The notes under the pieces: generated by a model | Seen by the model: only the letters and a program-made list of their open reading frames with translations | Databases searched by the model: none | Told to the model about the DNA's origin: nothing | Part shown: positions 1 through 9,337 of the stretch, piece after piece | How positions within the stretch are numbered: position 1 is the stretch's first letter | How the letters are laid out: each line of letters begins with the position of its first letter | Program-made: the position numbers and the translations under genes | Source of the DNA: an uncultured Muribaculaceae bacterium | Lineage (GTDB): Bacteria; Bacteroidota; Bacteroidia; Bacteroidales; Muribaculaceae | Assembly: GCA_910576775.1 (NCBI GenBank) | Contig: CAJTJV010000009.1 | Coordinates: 20,711 to 84,710, forward strand | Reading direction: 5' to 3' | DNA length: 64,000 bases

Positions 1-846
1 CCGATGTGTCGTAACGGTGTTGACAGAAATGCATAGTTTGTCGGCAATTTCTTTATTGCTCATGCCTTTGGCCACGCATATTGTTATTTCCTCCTCGCGT
101 TTTCCGAGTGTCGGGGCCATATTCTCGTTTTCTTCGCTGATATGGGCACCGCTCTCGATACGTTTTATCATTTTTTCGGCTTTGATTACAGCGGGTACGA
201 GGATGCGGTTTTCCACCTCGCAATGGCTGATAAGGTCGGCTTCGCAATTAATTATGTCGAAAAGAACACTATTTATAAGGTCGGCGTTTCCCTGGGGACA
301 ATATGATATAAGGACATCCTTGAGGCGATTGAGCTTGTCGGAAATGGCATCGTGATGGCGGGCGAATACACTGATGTTGTATCCGCTTTTTACCGGACGT
401 CCGCCAATAAGGCTCTCAATGTAGCCAAAAAGAGTATCGTTTTCATATTCCATGTGTCGACGCACCTCGCCTACATATTCATCGAAGAAACGGAGAATAA
501 GCTGGGCAACGTCGCTTGAATGGGAAAAATCTGTTCCGAGTATGAATTTACGTCGTATTTCCGGTAGAAAAAAGTCGAGGAAGAAAGTGTGTGCGCGTTT
601 CAGATATGTCATAAGCGTGTTAAGATCCACATCTTCCGGATTGAAAGGACGTCCGCTTATCATATTTGCCACGCATAGGAAGGTGGGCATATGGATACCG
701 GTTCGTATGCCAATGTCTTCAATGCTGTTGCCAGCTTCCTTCAGTGGAATGCCGAAACGGCTTATCACCATCAATAGAAGGCTGTTATCTTTTATTAACT
801 CGCGAAGCCTGTTGTTTTCATCGAATGACTTTTCCATATTGTTCAT
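1..846 (-). CDS. LuxR-type regulator with hemerythrin-like domain (partial, cut at window edge)
   Basis: The reading frame runs open from an ATG at 846 to base 1 (282 codons) and continues outside the window. Residues from about 80 to 220 are helical with His/Glu pairs spaced as in hemerythrin-like domains (RRHMEYEND, ARHHD, SHCEVEN). The C-terminal part (TLGKREEEI, GMSNKEIADKL, SVNTVTTHR) is the start of a LuxR/GerE helix-turn-helix. Family knowledge: hemerythrin domains bind a di-iron centre and can sense oxygen or NO or repair iron-sulfur clusters. A redox- or NO-responsive transcription factor is therefore inferred. It is transcribed divergently from the TM2 gene. The last recognition helix residues lie outside the window. 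Confidence 0.75.
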   Translation of the reverse strand, partial: MNNMEKSFDENNRLRELIKDNSLLLMVISRFGIPLKEAGNSIEDIGIRTGIHMPTFLCVANMISGRPFNPEDVDLNTLMTYLKRAHTFFLDFFLPEIRRKFILGTDFSHSSDVAQLILRFFDEYVGEVRRHMEYENDTLFGYIESLIGGRPVKSGYNISVFARHHDAISDKLNRLKDVLISYCPQGNADLINSVLFDIINCEADLISHCEVENRILVPAVIKAEKMIKRIESGAHISEENENMAPTLGKREEEITICVAKGMSNKEIADKLCISVNTVTTHR

Positions 847-890
847 GCGGTAAAATTAATAAATTATGCTGAAAATGGAAAGCTAACCTG

Positions 891-920
891 TTGTCGAATC
901 GGAAATTTTGACTAATTTTG
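891..920 (+). promoter_or_regulatory. Bacteroidetes-type promoter for the TM2 gene
   Basis: TTG at 891-893 and TAATTTTG at 913-920 are separated by 19 nt, matching the -33/-7 consensus of the Bacteroidetes primary sigma factor. Its position excludes an upstream ATG at 908 as translation start and supports the ATG at 941. Confidence 0.65.
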
Positions 921-940
921 CGCTATATATAAGTATAAAA

Positions 941-1318
941 ATGGATCTGATGAAACAATGTCCGAATTGCAAGCAGTACGTTGAAGATAGTGCGGCGTTC
1001 TGCAACCATTGTGGTTATTCATTTGTGAACTCCCAGCAGGCTCAACCGGTGGGCGACAACGCTTTCGATGTTTGCGGTCCTGAAGGCAAGAGCAGAGGTG
1101 TCGCAGCTCTGCTTGCTATTCTGTTGGGTGGTCTCGGCATACAGTACTTTTATCTTGGCAAAGTCACTGCCGGGATTCTGTCGATTGTTCTCAGTCTCGT
1201 AACATGTGGCTGTTGGTCGGTTATCGCTCTTATACAGGGTATTCTTATGCTCTGTATGACAAACCAGCAGTTCCGTATGAAATACGTTACAAATCCGTCG
1301 AGTTTCCCCGTATTCTGA
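941..1318 (+). CDS. Zinc-ribbon TM2 domain protein
   Basis: This is a 125-aa protein starting MDLMKQCPNC. An N-terminal zinc ribbon (CPNC and CNHC, about residues 6-24) is followed by a linker and a TM2 domain: two hydrophobic helices (about 55-105) with the small polar turn GIQYFYLGK. TM2 proteins are small inner-membrane proteins of unknown function. The start at 941 was chosen because the longer frame from 908 begins inside the -7 promoter element. It is probably monocistronic or read through into the DUF5715 gene 34 nt downstream. A specific cellular role cannot be given. Confidence 0.8.
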   Translation: MDLMKQCPNCKQYVEDSAAFCNHCGYSFVNSQQAQPVGDNAFDVCGPEGKSRGVAALLAILLGGLGIQYFYLGKVTAGILSIVLSLVTCGCWSVIALIQGILMLCMTNQQFRMKYVTNPSSFPVF

Positions 1319-1352
1319 TAATAGTCTCATCCCGAACACTTGCAGGAAAAGT

Positions 1353-2096
1353 ATGCGGAAGTATGCTTTAGTGTTTATTGTGTACTATTCCATATCGCTG
1401 TTGTTCTCTTGTGGTCAACGGAATTCGGAATGTATATCACCTGAACTGGCAGCTGTTCTTGTCCCGGATTCGGCTAACCCCTTTGCTGAAATTGTGGATT
1501 CCGCTCCTGATGCCGGATGTAAACCGCTCGTAACCCGAGGCCCGCGTATTCCGCTTGGCAGAGTTTTCAACGATCTCAACGACGCTCATCTCGCCCGAGC
1601 ACGTAAAGACGGCATAAAGCCTGTTTTTGATGCACCTTCGGCATGGCAAAATGGAGCCGGCCTTGTTGAAGTCCGTTCAGACAGTACTCTGTTTATTGAT
1701 GAGCTGACACATTCGTATCCTTATCTTCTTCCCCATGCCGCCAATCTTTTGTCGGAAATAGGGCTACGCTTCTATCAGCTTTTACAGGCACGTGGTGGAG
1801 GGGACTACAGAATAAAGGTTACGAGTATATTGCGGACGGATGCCACTGTCGGTCGTCTGCGTCGTGTCAATCGTAATGCATCGAGCGAGAGCGCCCATAC
1901 ATATGCCACGACATTTGATATAAGTTATAGTAAATTCATTTGCGATAATTCCAAGGGAACCGGTCGGACGTTTGAGGATTTAAAGAATTTGCTTGCGGAA
2001 GTTGTCGATAGTCTGCGTTCCGAGGGGCGTTGTCTCGTAAAGAGAGAATACCGTCAGGCATGTTTTCATATAACCGCCATTGATACTGAAAAATGA
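1353..2096 (+). CDS. DUF5715 family lipoprotein
   Basis: This is a 247-aa protein with a lipoprotein signal peptide (LLFSC, Cys about residue 20), so it is exported and lipid-anchored. The core includes LRRVNRNASSESAH and TTFDISY. The S-x-H followed about seven residues later by D resembles the zinc-binding pattern of M15/LAS-type peptidases, so a peptidoglycan-related role is possible but inferred. The stop overlaps the start of the AsmA gene by 4 nt (ATGA), which implies translational coupling. DUF5715 is assigned from overall resemblance; no search was possible. Confidence 0.65.
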   Translation: MRKYALVFIVYYSISLLFSCGQRNSECISPELAAVLVPDSANPFAEIVDSAPDAGCKPLVTRGPRIPLGRVFNDLNDAHLARARKDGIKPVFDAPSAWQNGAGLVEVRSDSTLFIDELTHSYPYLLPHAANLLSEIGLRFYQLLQARGGGDYRIKVTSILRTDATVGRLRRVNRNASSESAHTYATTFDISYSKFICDNSKGTGRTFEDLKNLLAEVVDSLRSEGRCLVKREYRQACFHITAIDTEK

Positions 2097-5000
2097 AACG
2101 AGTCGCAGTCCGCATTCTGTTGGTTTTTCTTTGGACGGTGATGGCAATTGTGCTGTTGCTGGCAGGAGTCCTTTTCTGCGGTGTGAAAATGCTCAGTCCT
2201 CAGGTTCTGACGCCGATGATATGCAAGGTTGCGAATGATAATCTGAATGCGGAGGTGTCACTCGCAAGCGCACAACTTGTTTTTGAACCGGCATTCCCTA
2301 TTCTAAAACTGAAGCTCGACACACTCTCTGTTATATCAAAAACATTTTCGGCATCCGAAAGGGTGGGACTTCCGGAATATGCTGACACGCTTTTGGTATT
2401 TGAAGAATTTCGCGGCGATGTCGATGTGATGAAATTTTTTACAAAGGGTGAAATCGCTTTGGGGGATGTAGTGATATCTCGGCCGGGGATAAACATTGTT
2501 CTCGATAAAAACGGTAAGGGCAATTTCGATATATATGAGTCGGACGATTCAGAAGAAAAGGATTCGGCGAACACCCCGCTTCCGGCTGTATCCATTCATC
2601 GTTTAGCGCTTGTTGAACCTCGCGATATACGTTATTTCAATGCAACAGATTCCACCGAGGCGACTGTGGTGTTGTTATCTGAGGCCGAAATACTCAATGG
2701 CTCCGGTTATGCCTATAATCTGAAAATCGACGGACGCCTCGGAGGCCCTTATGCCTCCATGCTCAGTATGGAGGATATTGCATTCGGTCTCGACGGAAAG
2801 ATTCAATGGAATCCGTCGCGGCCCAAGCTGCTCGCTTTTGAGGAATTTTCGTTATACGGTGCTTTTCTGCGGGCGCATCTTAATACAGAACTTGCTTTTG
2901 ACAGCACGCTTACAGTCGCGACAGCTTGTCTGACCGTCGACCCTGTGCGGGTGGCAGATGTGCTCGGAATTTTACCACAAGAGTATGTGAAGCGCTATAA
3001 GCTTTATAAACCCTCATTTACTACAGACGCTACTTTTGCTTTGGATGCAAAGCTGATCCGTTCCTATAGTCCGGGTATCGATACCATCCCGTATGCTGAT
3101 ATTGACTTTAGAATTGCCGAGAGTATGTTGCGCTACGGCAATGCTGATATCCGTCGGCTTGCGTTGGATGCAGGAGTGGAACTCCGCGGAAACAATCCCG
3201 ACAACATCCGGGTCCTTCTGAGAAAATTTGAAATCGCCGGTCCGGCAACGGCTCTTGCTTTCAGCGGGGAAATGTCTCGACCGATAAGCGACCCCGAATT
3301 CAAGCTACGGGTGGATGGAGGCATGGATTTTCAGAAATTGCCTCCGGTTCTTTCCGATATGATTCCCGGGACACTAACAGGACAACTGGCGCTTGCTTTC
3401 GATGCTGCCGGCAAGGTATCGATGTTTACAGTAAACCGAATCCATGAACTTATCGTAAACGGAGATGTCGATGGTAAGAATCTCTATTACCTTTCACCGG
3501 ATACGGCGAAAATGGCTACTGTCGACAACTTATGTATAAAATTCAGTACGCAGTCCCGACGCGACAGATTACAGGAAACCCCGGAGATGGGGGCGTATAT
3601 TAATATCGATACCGCCTCTGTGCTGGTCGACGGTGTGAAAATGGATATCGCCGGTTTACGGATGGGAGCTGCGATAGAAAACAGTGGAAATCTGGGCGAT
3701 ACAACTGTAGTCGTGCCGGTCGGAGCCGGTCTGGCATTGAAACGTTTCAATGTCTTTTCGATTACAGACAGCGCCGGTGTCCGTATGCGCGGACTTGACG
3801 GCAGGATAGAGCTCCTGCGCTATAAAGATGGTAATAGACTTCCGTTGTTGAGTGCTAATTTAGGAGTGGATGTTATGGCGGCCGGTTCGGCAAGCAGTCG
3901 TTTGATGTTGCGCGATGCGAAGATACATGCGACCACACACAAGAATCCGGAGCGTGCCAGATTGCGCTCCGAAGTACGTCATATAGCCGACAGTATAGGC
4001 CGCCGTCATCCTGAACTCAGCGCCGATTCCGTGCTTCATTTGGCCATTGCCAAGCGCATGAATAGTGCTGGAAAACATCGCAGACCCCGCTTGCAGACGA
4101 TGTTTTCCGATGGAGATTTGGAGGTTGTTGACTGGAATATATCTTCCGGTTTGAGGCGATATCTGCTCGACTGGGAGCTTGACGGGTATATCAGGACAAG
4201 AAATGCACGCATGTTCACACCCTATTTCCCACTGCGTAACCGTATCCGCAATCTTGATATTGCATTCAATACCGATACAGTAAATCTTTCCGGCGTTACT
4301 TATCGAGCAGGAAACTCCGACATGACTGTAAGCGGAGCCATCACAAATATAAAGCGGGGGCTTACGTCGCGACGCCGCAACAGTGCGTTGAAGATACAAT
4401 TCGATATATGTTCTGATACCATTGATGTAAATCAGATTGCCGCTGCGGCCTTTGCCGGTTCGGCGTATGCCGAACGCATACGTTCCGGCAGTTCAGGGCT
4501 CGATATGAATGCCGATGAAAAAGAACTCGAAAGGCAGCTCGATGCTCTTACAGAAGACAATGCCGATGCGATGGGCCCGCTGCTTATTCCCACCAATATC
4601 GACGGTCGGCTTAGTCTGAATGCCGACAATGTGCTATACGACAGTATTATCTTTAAAAATCTCACCGGTGATATACTCCTTTATGGCGGAGCTGTGAATC
4701 TCCACGACCTCAAGGCGACGTCCGAAGCCGGCAATATGTCTCTTTCGGCACTATATGCGGCACCAAAAAAGGAAGATATGAAATTTGGGTTCGGCCTGCA
4801 GCTGGATGGATTCAAAATAGAACGTTTCCTAAAGCTTGTGCCCGCGATTGATTCCATTATGCCGCTTATGCGCGATTTCTCGGGCATAATAAATGCCGAT
4901 ATAGCTGCTACGGCTGATATCGACAGTGCGATGAACATCGAGCTTCCTACACTTGATGCGGCTGTGCGGCTAAGTGGCGATTCTATAGCTTTCATCAATC

Positions 5001-5608
5001 CGGAGACTTACCGTACAATAGGGAAATGGCTGCGGTTCCGCGACCGTGCCGACAACAAGATTAAACGGATGAGTGTTGAACTCGTTGTCAAAGACAATAT
5101 GCTACAGCTTTTCCCTTTCAGCTTCGAAATAGACCGTTACCGCCTTGGAGTGCTCGGACATAACGATATGGCTTTGAATTTCGACTACCATATTTCGGTG
5201 CTCAAGTCGCCGCTGCCGTTTCGTTTCGGTGTAAATGTGAAAGGGAATCCGGATAAATATAAGGTTCGTTTCGGTGGCGCCAAATATAAGGACAATATGT
5301 CTTATGAGTCTGTTTCTGTTGTCGACTCGGCCAGAGTGAATCTTGTGCAGCAGATAGAGAATCTGTTCCGTCGCGGTGTGCGCAACTCGCGCTTCGCCAA
5401 ACTCAATGTGGTGTCACCGTTGCCGGTAGGTGCACTTGAAGGTGAAGAACCCGTACTTTCGGCGGCCGATTCCGTGGCATTGATACGCGAAGGTATTCTT
5501 CCTCAACCTATGTCACAACCTGTTGCTGATGAGACATTACCTGTAGAGAAGAAAGAGAAAAATAAAATATTTTCAGATAAGAAAGATGCAATCAGACCTA
5601 AAGAGTAA
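2093..5608 (+). CDS. AsmA-family protein, 1171 aa
   Basis: One N-terminal membrane helix (about residues 7-32) is followed by a very long, beta-rich periplasmic region and a C-terminal AsmA-like segment (MALNFDYHISVLKSPLPF and GVNVKGNPD around residue 1030). This is the usual layout of AsmA/TamB-related proteins, thought to form bridge-like conduits that move phospholipid between inner and outer membranes. The charged, Lys-rich tail (residues 1145-1171) is likely disordered. It is coupled to the upstream DUF5715 lipoprotein by a 4-nt overlap and to the downstream HAD phosphatase by a 23-nt overlap, so the three are probably one transcript. Confidence 0.85.
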   Translation: MKRVAVRILLVFLWTVMAIVLLLAGVLFCGVKMLSPQVLTPMICKVANDNLNAEVSLASAQLVFEPAFPILKLKLDTLSVISKTFSASERVGLPEYADTLLVFEEFRGDVDVMKFFTKGEIALGDVVISRPGINIVLDKNGKGNFDIYESDDSEEKDSANTPLPAVSIHRLALVEPRDIRYFNATDSTEATVVLLSEAEILNGSGYAYNLKIDGRLGGPYASMLSMEDIAFGLDGKIQWNPSRPKLLAFEEFSLYGAFLRAHLNTELAFDSTLTVATACLTVDPVRVADVLGILPQEYVKRYKLYKPSFTTDATFALDAKLIRSYSPGIDTIPYADIDFRIAESMLRYGNADIRRLALDAGVELRGNNPDNIRVLLRKFEIAGPATALAFSGEMSRPISDPEFKLRVDGGMDFQKLPPVLSDMIPGTLTGQLALAFDAAGKVSMFTVNRIHELIVNGDVDGKNLYYLSPDTAKMATVDNLCIKFSTQSRRDRLQETPEMGAYINIDTASVLVDGVKMDIAGLRMGAAIENSGNLGDTTVVVPVGAGLALKRFNVFSITDSAGVRMRGLDGRIELLRYKDGNRLPLLSANLGVDVMAAGSASSRLMLRDAKIHATTHKNPERARLRSEVRHIADSIGRRHPELSADSVLHLAIAKRMNSAGKHRRPRLQTMFSDGDLEVVDWNISSGLRRYLLDWELDGYIRTRNARMFTPYFPLRNRIRNLDIAFNTDTVNLSGVTYRAGNSDMTVSGAITNIKRGLTSRRRNSALKIQFDICSDTIDVNQIAAAAFAGSAYAERIRSGSSGLDMNADEKELERQLDALTEDNADAMGPLLIPTNIDGRLSLNADNVLYDSIIFKNLTGDILLYGGAVNLHDLKATSEAGNMSLSALYAAPKKEDMKFGFGLQLDGFKIERFLKLVPAIDSIMPLMRDFSGIINADIAATADIDSAMNIELPTLDAAVRLSGDSIAFINPETYRTIGKWLRFRDRADNKIKRMSVELVVKDNMLQLFPFSFEIDRYRLGVLGHNDMALNFDYHISVLKSPLPFRFGVNVKGNPDKYKVRFGGAKYKDNMSYESVSVVDSARVNLVQQIENLFRRGVRNSRFAKLNVVSPLPVGALEGEEPVLSAADSVALIREGILPQPMSQPVADETLPVEKKEKNKIFSDKKDAIRPKE

Positions 5609-6323
5609 ACTTGAAAGCGCTCTTGAAGCGTACGCTGTCCGTAGCGGCCATGCTCTTCAGGAGGTTGGCGCTGTTCTTTTCGACATGGACGGTGTGCTCT
5701 ACGATTCCATGCCGGGACATTGCAGGGCATGGAAACAGATGTGCGACGAGAATGATATCATCTCGGAATCCGATGAGTTTTATGTCTATGAAGGGCGTAC
5801 GGGTGCGTCGACAATAGATATCCTTTTCCGGCGTCAGTTCGGTCACGGGGCTATCGATGATGATGTGAAGCGCCTGTATGCACGAAAATCCGAGCTTTTC
5901 AGGGCAGAAGGACCGGCACCGTTGATGTCAGGAGCCAGGAAAGCTGTCGAAACTGTCCGTGCAGCAGGAGCGATACCTGTGCTTGTGACAGGCAGCGGAC
6001 AGACATCGATTCTCGAACGGCTGAATATTGATTATGATGACGCATTTCCGATCGAGCATAGAGTTACTGCCCATGATGTAAAGTACGGCAAGCCGGATCC
6101 GGAGCCATATCTTATGGGACTCGTCAAGGCCGGTGTCGGCAAATGTAAGGCCGTTGCCGTTGATAATGCTCCCCTTGGAGTAGAGTCTGCTTCACGTGCA
6201 GGAGTATTCACAATCGGAGTCCGTACAGGTCCTATCCCCGAAGGAATGCTGAGGGAGGCCGGTGCCGACATAGAGATTTTTTCGATGTCGGAGTGTGCTG
6301 TTTTGCTCAAAGAATTGTTATAA
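5586..6323 (+). CDS. HAD-superfamily phosphatase (beta-phosphoglucomutase-like)
   Basis: This is a 245-aa protein with an N-terminal extension of about 28 residues before the HAD motif I (FDMDGVLYDS). Motif II is in VTGSGQTS, the motif III lysine is near KYGKPDPEPY, and motif IV is AVDNAPLGVESA. The helical cap after motif I places it in the beta-PGM/CbbY subfamily, which acts on phosphorylated sugars or nucleotides; the substrate cannot be read from sequence. The start at 5586 lies inside the AsmA gene. A terminator-like hairpin follows at 6334. Confidence 0.85.
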   Translation: MQSDLKSKLESALEAYAVRSGHALQEVGAVLFDMDGVLYDSMPGHCRAWKQMCDENDIISESDEFYVYEGRTGASTIDILFRRQFGHGAIDDDVKRLYARKSELFRAEGPAPLMSGARKAVETVRAAGAIPVLVTGSGQTSILERLNIDYDDAFPIEHRVTAHDVKYGKPDPEPYLMGLVKAGVGKCKAVAVDNAPLGVESASRAGVFTIGVRTGPIPEGMLREAGADIEIFSMSECAVLLKELL

Positions 6324-6333
6324 TAGGTATAAT

Positions 6334-6366
6334 GGGCGCAGGTTTGCTTTTATACGCCCTATTTTT
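6334..6366 (+). terminator. Probable intrinsic terminator after the HAD gene
   Basis: GGGCG at 6334-6338 pairs with CGCCC at 6355-6359, with a T-rich tract directly after (6360-6366). The stem is short and the loop is long. Confidence 0.45.
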
Positions 6367-6380
6367 TAAGTCAGAATTCT

Positions 6381-7454
6381 ATGAAACAGAAGCTTATCTT
6401 CACCAATCTTGTCGGCGAGGCTATTGATACCCTTGTCGGCGAACTTGGAAATCCGCAGGTTGTTGTCGTTGCAGACACCAATACTGCTCAATTCGTTCTT
6501 CCTATCCTTCGCAATGATTCTAAAGCTGTTGCCGATGCAAGGTTTATCAGTATCAAATCCGGCGATGCAAATAAGAATCTTGACGAACTACAGACCGTAT
6601 GGCGCGAGCTGTCGGCTATGGAGGCCACCCGTTCCACTATTGTGATAAACCTCGGAGGCGGTGTCGTAAGTGATCTCGGCGGTTTTGCAGCCGCGACATT
6701 CAAGCGCGGCATGCGTTGTATAAATGTCCCGACAACGCTTCTTGCAGCTGTTGATGCTGCCGTCGGTGGAAAGACAGGTATCAATTTCAACGGTCTGAAA
6801 AATCAGCTCGGATCATTCTATGAACCTGATGCCGCAATTATTTCCACTATATTTTTCAATACTCTCCCCGAACAGCAGATTCTTTCCGGATATGCCGAGA
6901 TGCTCAAGCATGGGCTGCTCGAGAATCCGGATACGCTTGCTAAACTTCTTAAATACAGTCCGGTATATCCGGTTTTCGATTCGGCGGCGCTTATGCCTCT
7001 GCTTGAGGCCAATGTGCTTGTAAAGGCCAATATAGTCGATAAGGATCTGACAGAATCGGGACTGCGAAAAGCTCTGAATCTCGGACACACGATAGGCCAT
7101 GCTTTCGAAGCATATTCCTATGAACAGAAATCGCCGATTGCACACGGTTATGCTGTAGCATGGGGTCTTGTAACCGAACTTGTGCTCTCTGACATTCTGC
7201 TTGGGTTCCCGTCAGAAACGCTACACCAGTTTGCCGATTATGTTAATAAGAATTATGGTGCATATCCTATAACTTGTGACGACTATCCCGCTCTTATCGC
7301 GGCGATGCGTCAGGACAAAAAGAATACGAATCCTTCCGACATCAACTTTACCCTGCTTGAGGCCGTAGGAAAGCCCAGAATCGATGTTGTGGTTTCTGAC
7401 GATAAAATAAAGGCCGCGCTTGATATTTACCGCGACCTGATGCATCTTGCGTAA
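6381..7454 (+). CDS. aroB: 3-dehydroquinate synthase
   Basis: This 357-aa protein catalyses cyclisation of DAHP to 3-dehydroquinate, the second step of the shikimate pathway, using NAD and a divalent metal. The NAD-binding segment GGGVVSDLGGFAAATFKRG is near residues 91-109 and DAAVGGKTGIN follows. The metal ligands are the Glu of YAEMLKHG and the His residues of GHTIGHAFE and HGYAVAWG. Full length for the family. It stands alone between the AsmA/HAD run and the convergent EFR1 gene, whose stop lies 4 nt away. No other shikimate gene is in the window. Confidence 0.95.
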   Translation: MKQKLIFTNLVGEAIDTLVGELGNPQVVVVADTNTAQFVLPILRNDSKAVADARFISIKSGDANKNLDELQTVWRELSAMEATRSTIVINLGGGVVSDLGGFAAATFKRGMRCINVPTTLLAAVDAAVGGKTGINFNGLKNQLGSFYEPDAAIISTIFFNTLPEQQILSGYAEMLKHGLLENPDTLAKLLKYSPVYPVFDSAALMPLLEANVLVKANIVDKDLTESGLRKALNLGHTIGHAFEAYSYEQKSPIAHGYAVAWGLVTELVLSDILLGFPSETLHQFADYVNKNYGAYPITCDDYPALIAAMRQDKKNTNPSDINFTLLEAVGKPRIDVVVSDDKIKAALDIYRDLMHLA

Positions 7455-7457
7455 ACT

Positions 7458-8231
7458 TTATTTCAGGGGACATATGTACTGACCTTTACCTTCCGTCGCT
7501 TTGCCGTACGCTACGGCATGGCGCGGACAGATGTGGTAGCAGCGCAGACAAAGAGCGCACTTTTCACCCCATTGTGGACGACCGTCAGTCATTTTTATGT
7601 TGCCCATGGGGCATGAGCGGGCGCAAAGACCGCATTCAACGCAGCCCTCTGTAGCATGGAATGGTTTGGGCGACATCGCGAAGCGCTTGAACCAAGGATA
7701 TATTACAGCCGATTTTACAAACGGGAAGGCTCCGCGGATAAGTTCGGAGGGCTTCCCTTCTTTTATAGCTTCTGCAATGTGTTTCAGACGGTATTTGCAT
7801 TCGGATAGTTTGCGGAATTCGACGTCGGAGGAATCCACGTCGAATCCTTTCATCAGAGTGTATGTGTTAGGCATTTCTATGGCGAAAGCCTCTCTGCCTG
7901 CAATGCCGCGGTGTTTGAGTATACTCCGCCATTGTCGGTCGGCATATGCCATATCGTCGCCGCAGCTTGTCAGCATATAATGTGCTGCCGAGCTTACTGC
8001 CATTGAGAAAGTAGCCGCTTCCATGAATGAAGCCACTACAGGCGGTATGCCCCATGAATACGTTGGGAATGCCCATATAAGGCGCGACTCTCCTTCGGGT
8101 AAATCTATTCTTGCCGCAGCCGGATTACGTAATTCTTCTACAGAGAGCTCATGGACATTCTCGTCAAGGAGGCCGGCGAGTCTTTTTGCGCAATAGCGGG
8201 TGTTGCCGGTGCCGCTGAAATAGATTATCAT
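7458..8231 (-). CDS. EFR1-type flavodoxin/ferredoxin fusion
   Basis: This is a 257-aa protein. Residues 1-140 form a flavodoxin-like domain with the FMN-phosphate loop SGTGNTRYCAKRL at the N terminus. Two 4Fe-4S motifs follow at the C terminus: CxxCxxCxxxCP near 197 (CVECGLCARSCP) and again near 225 (CALCLRCYHICP). This layout matches EFR1 family ferredoxins, soluble electron carriers common in anaerobes. It is the last gene of the leftward gltX operon and overlaps the DUF2027-Smr gene by 4 nt. The electron donor and acceptor are unknown. Confidence 0.85.
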   Translation of the reverse strand: MIIYFSGTGNTRYCAKRLAGLLDENVHELSVEELRNPAAARIDLPEGESRLIWAFPTYSWGIPPVVASFMEAATFSMAVSSAAHYMLTSCGDDMAYADRQWRSILKHRGIAGREAFAIEMPNTYTLMKGFDVDSSDVEFRKLSECKYRLKHIAEAIKEGKPSELIRGAFPFVKSAVIYPWFKRFAMSPKPFHATEGCVECGLCARSCPMGNIKMTDGRPQWGEKCALCLRCYHICPRHAVAYGKATEGKGQYICPLK

Positions 8232-9325
8232 TGGCGTTTTTTATGTGCTTTGGGCTTCATCCCTTCAATGCTGCGGATTGTAACCTGGGTAGCGCCGAAG
8301 CCGTACTCTCGAAAAGAAGCATCCTGTACGTCATGTCCTTTGAAGCGGTGGGTAAGTTCTTTCATCAGAGCCTGACGAAGCACTCCTTCGCCTTTACCGT
8401 GGATGAAGACGATGCGCGTACCCGGTTTTCTGAGGTTTGCTGTCATCACTTCTGAAAAGCGGTCTATCTGATAGTTGAGTATGTCGGCAGGCTCAAGGCC
8501 CTCAGTGCTTTCAAAAAGTGCGGAGGCATGAAGATCCACTTCGATAATGCCGTTGTCAGCATGTGAAGGCTTTGACAGCGGTTTGGGGGCGCTGTGTTTC
8601 AAATCTTTGCTTTTTCCGAGTATGCCTTCGGTAATTTTTTCTGCATTGAAGGCTATTGTCGGCGCCGTACGGTCGTTGCATACTATGTCGAATGCTATGA
8701 CGGGATTATCGAAATAAGGGTTATCCTTGAAGCAATGATATTTGGCAAACTTTGTAGTGTCAACCTTGAACTCCACGCATACCGGTGGCTTGGCGATAAA
8801 GCCTTTATCTCTTTTGAATGCTATGTATTGTACTGACAGTCGGTCGAATTCGACAAGATCGGCAGGTCTCATTTCGAACAGGAATTCCTGGATGTTTGGT
8901 TCGATAAGACCGTCGTAGTGCAAATGCCATTCAGGTTTGTCAGTAGCTCGCGATGCTACGGATACGTAGATATAATAATTCGAGTCATTGACAAGGTATG
9001 CCTCATAGGAAGAACGGCTCAGTGTTTTCAAGTCGGTAGCCTCGAACCCAAGGACTATGTTGATATTCTCACCGGTTTTTGTCTCCACGATTGGCAGGCG
9101 GGTCGATATAGGGGTTGTGTCTTTTACAGACATCTGCGTTGCCTTTTGTTGCGATTTTAAGGGTGTGGCAGATGACGTAGCGCCTACAACCACGCATTCA
9201 CGTACGAGTACGGGGGTATCGAAGCCATCCTCGTCAACGTATGCTATGTCGCCGTCGATTCTTACTACGCGTCCGCCTCCGACAGCATTGAGGTAACGGA
9301 CGGTATCACCTATTTTTAAAGCCAT
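8228..9325 (-). CDS. DUF2027 and Smr domain protein
   Basis: This is a 365-aa protein. The N-terminal about 70 residues (KIGDTVRYLNAVGGGRVVRI) form a small beta-barrel-like module followed by a Thr/Lys-rich linker, as in DUF2027 proteins. The middle (about 80-240) is the beta-rich DUF2027 core. The C terminus (about 280-355) is an Smr domain with VDLHASALFE and FIHGKGEGVLR. Smr domains bind or cleave nucleic acid, and related MutS2-type Smr domains act on branched DNA or stalled ribosomes. The position in an operon with gltX is compatible with an RNA or translation role, which is inference. Confidence 0.85.
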   Translation of the reverse strand: MALKIGDTVRYLNAVGGGRVVRIDGDIAYVDEDGFDTPVLVRECVVVGATSSATPLKSQQKATQMSVKDTTPISTRLPIVETKTGENINIVLGFEATDLKTLSRSSYEAYLVNDSNYYIYVSVASRATDKPEWHLHYDGLIEPNIQEFLFEMRPADLVEFDRLSVQYIAFKRDKGFIAKPPVCVEFKVDTTKFAKYHCFKDNPYFDNPVIAFDIVCNDRTAPTIAFNAEKITEGILGKSKDLKHSAPKPLSKPSHADNGIIEVDLHASALFESTEGLEPADILNYQIDRFSEVMTANLRKPGTRIVFIHGKGEGVLRQALMKELTHRFKGHDVQDASFREYGFGATQVTIRSIEGMKPKAHKKRQ

Positions 9326-9337
9326 TATTATGTTTTT

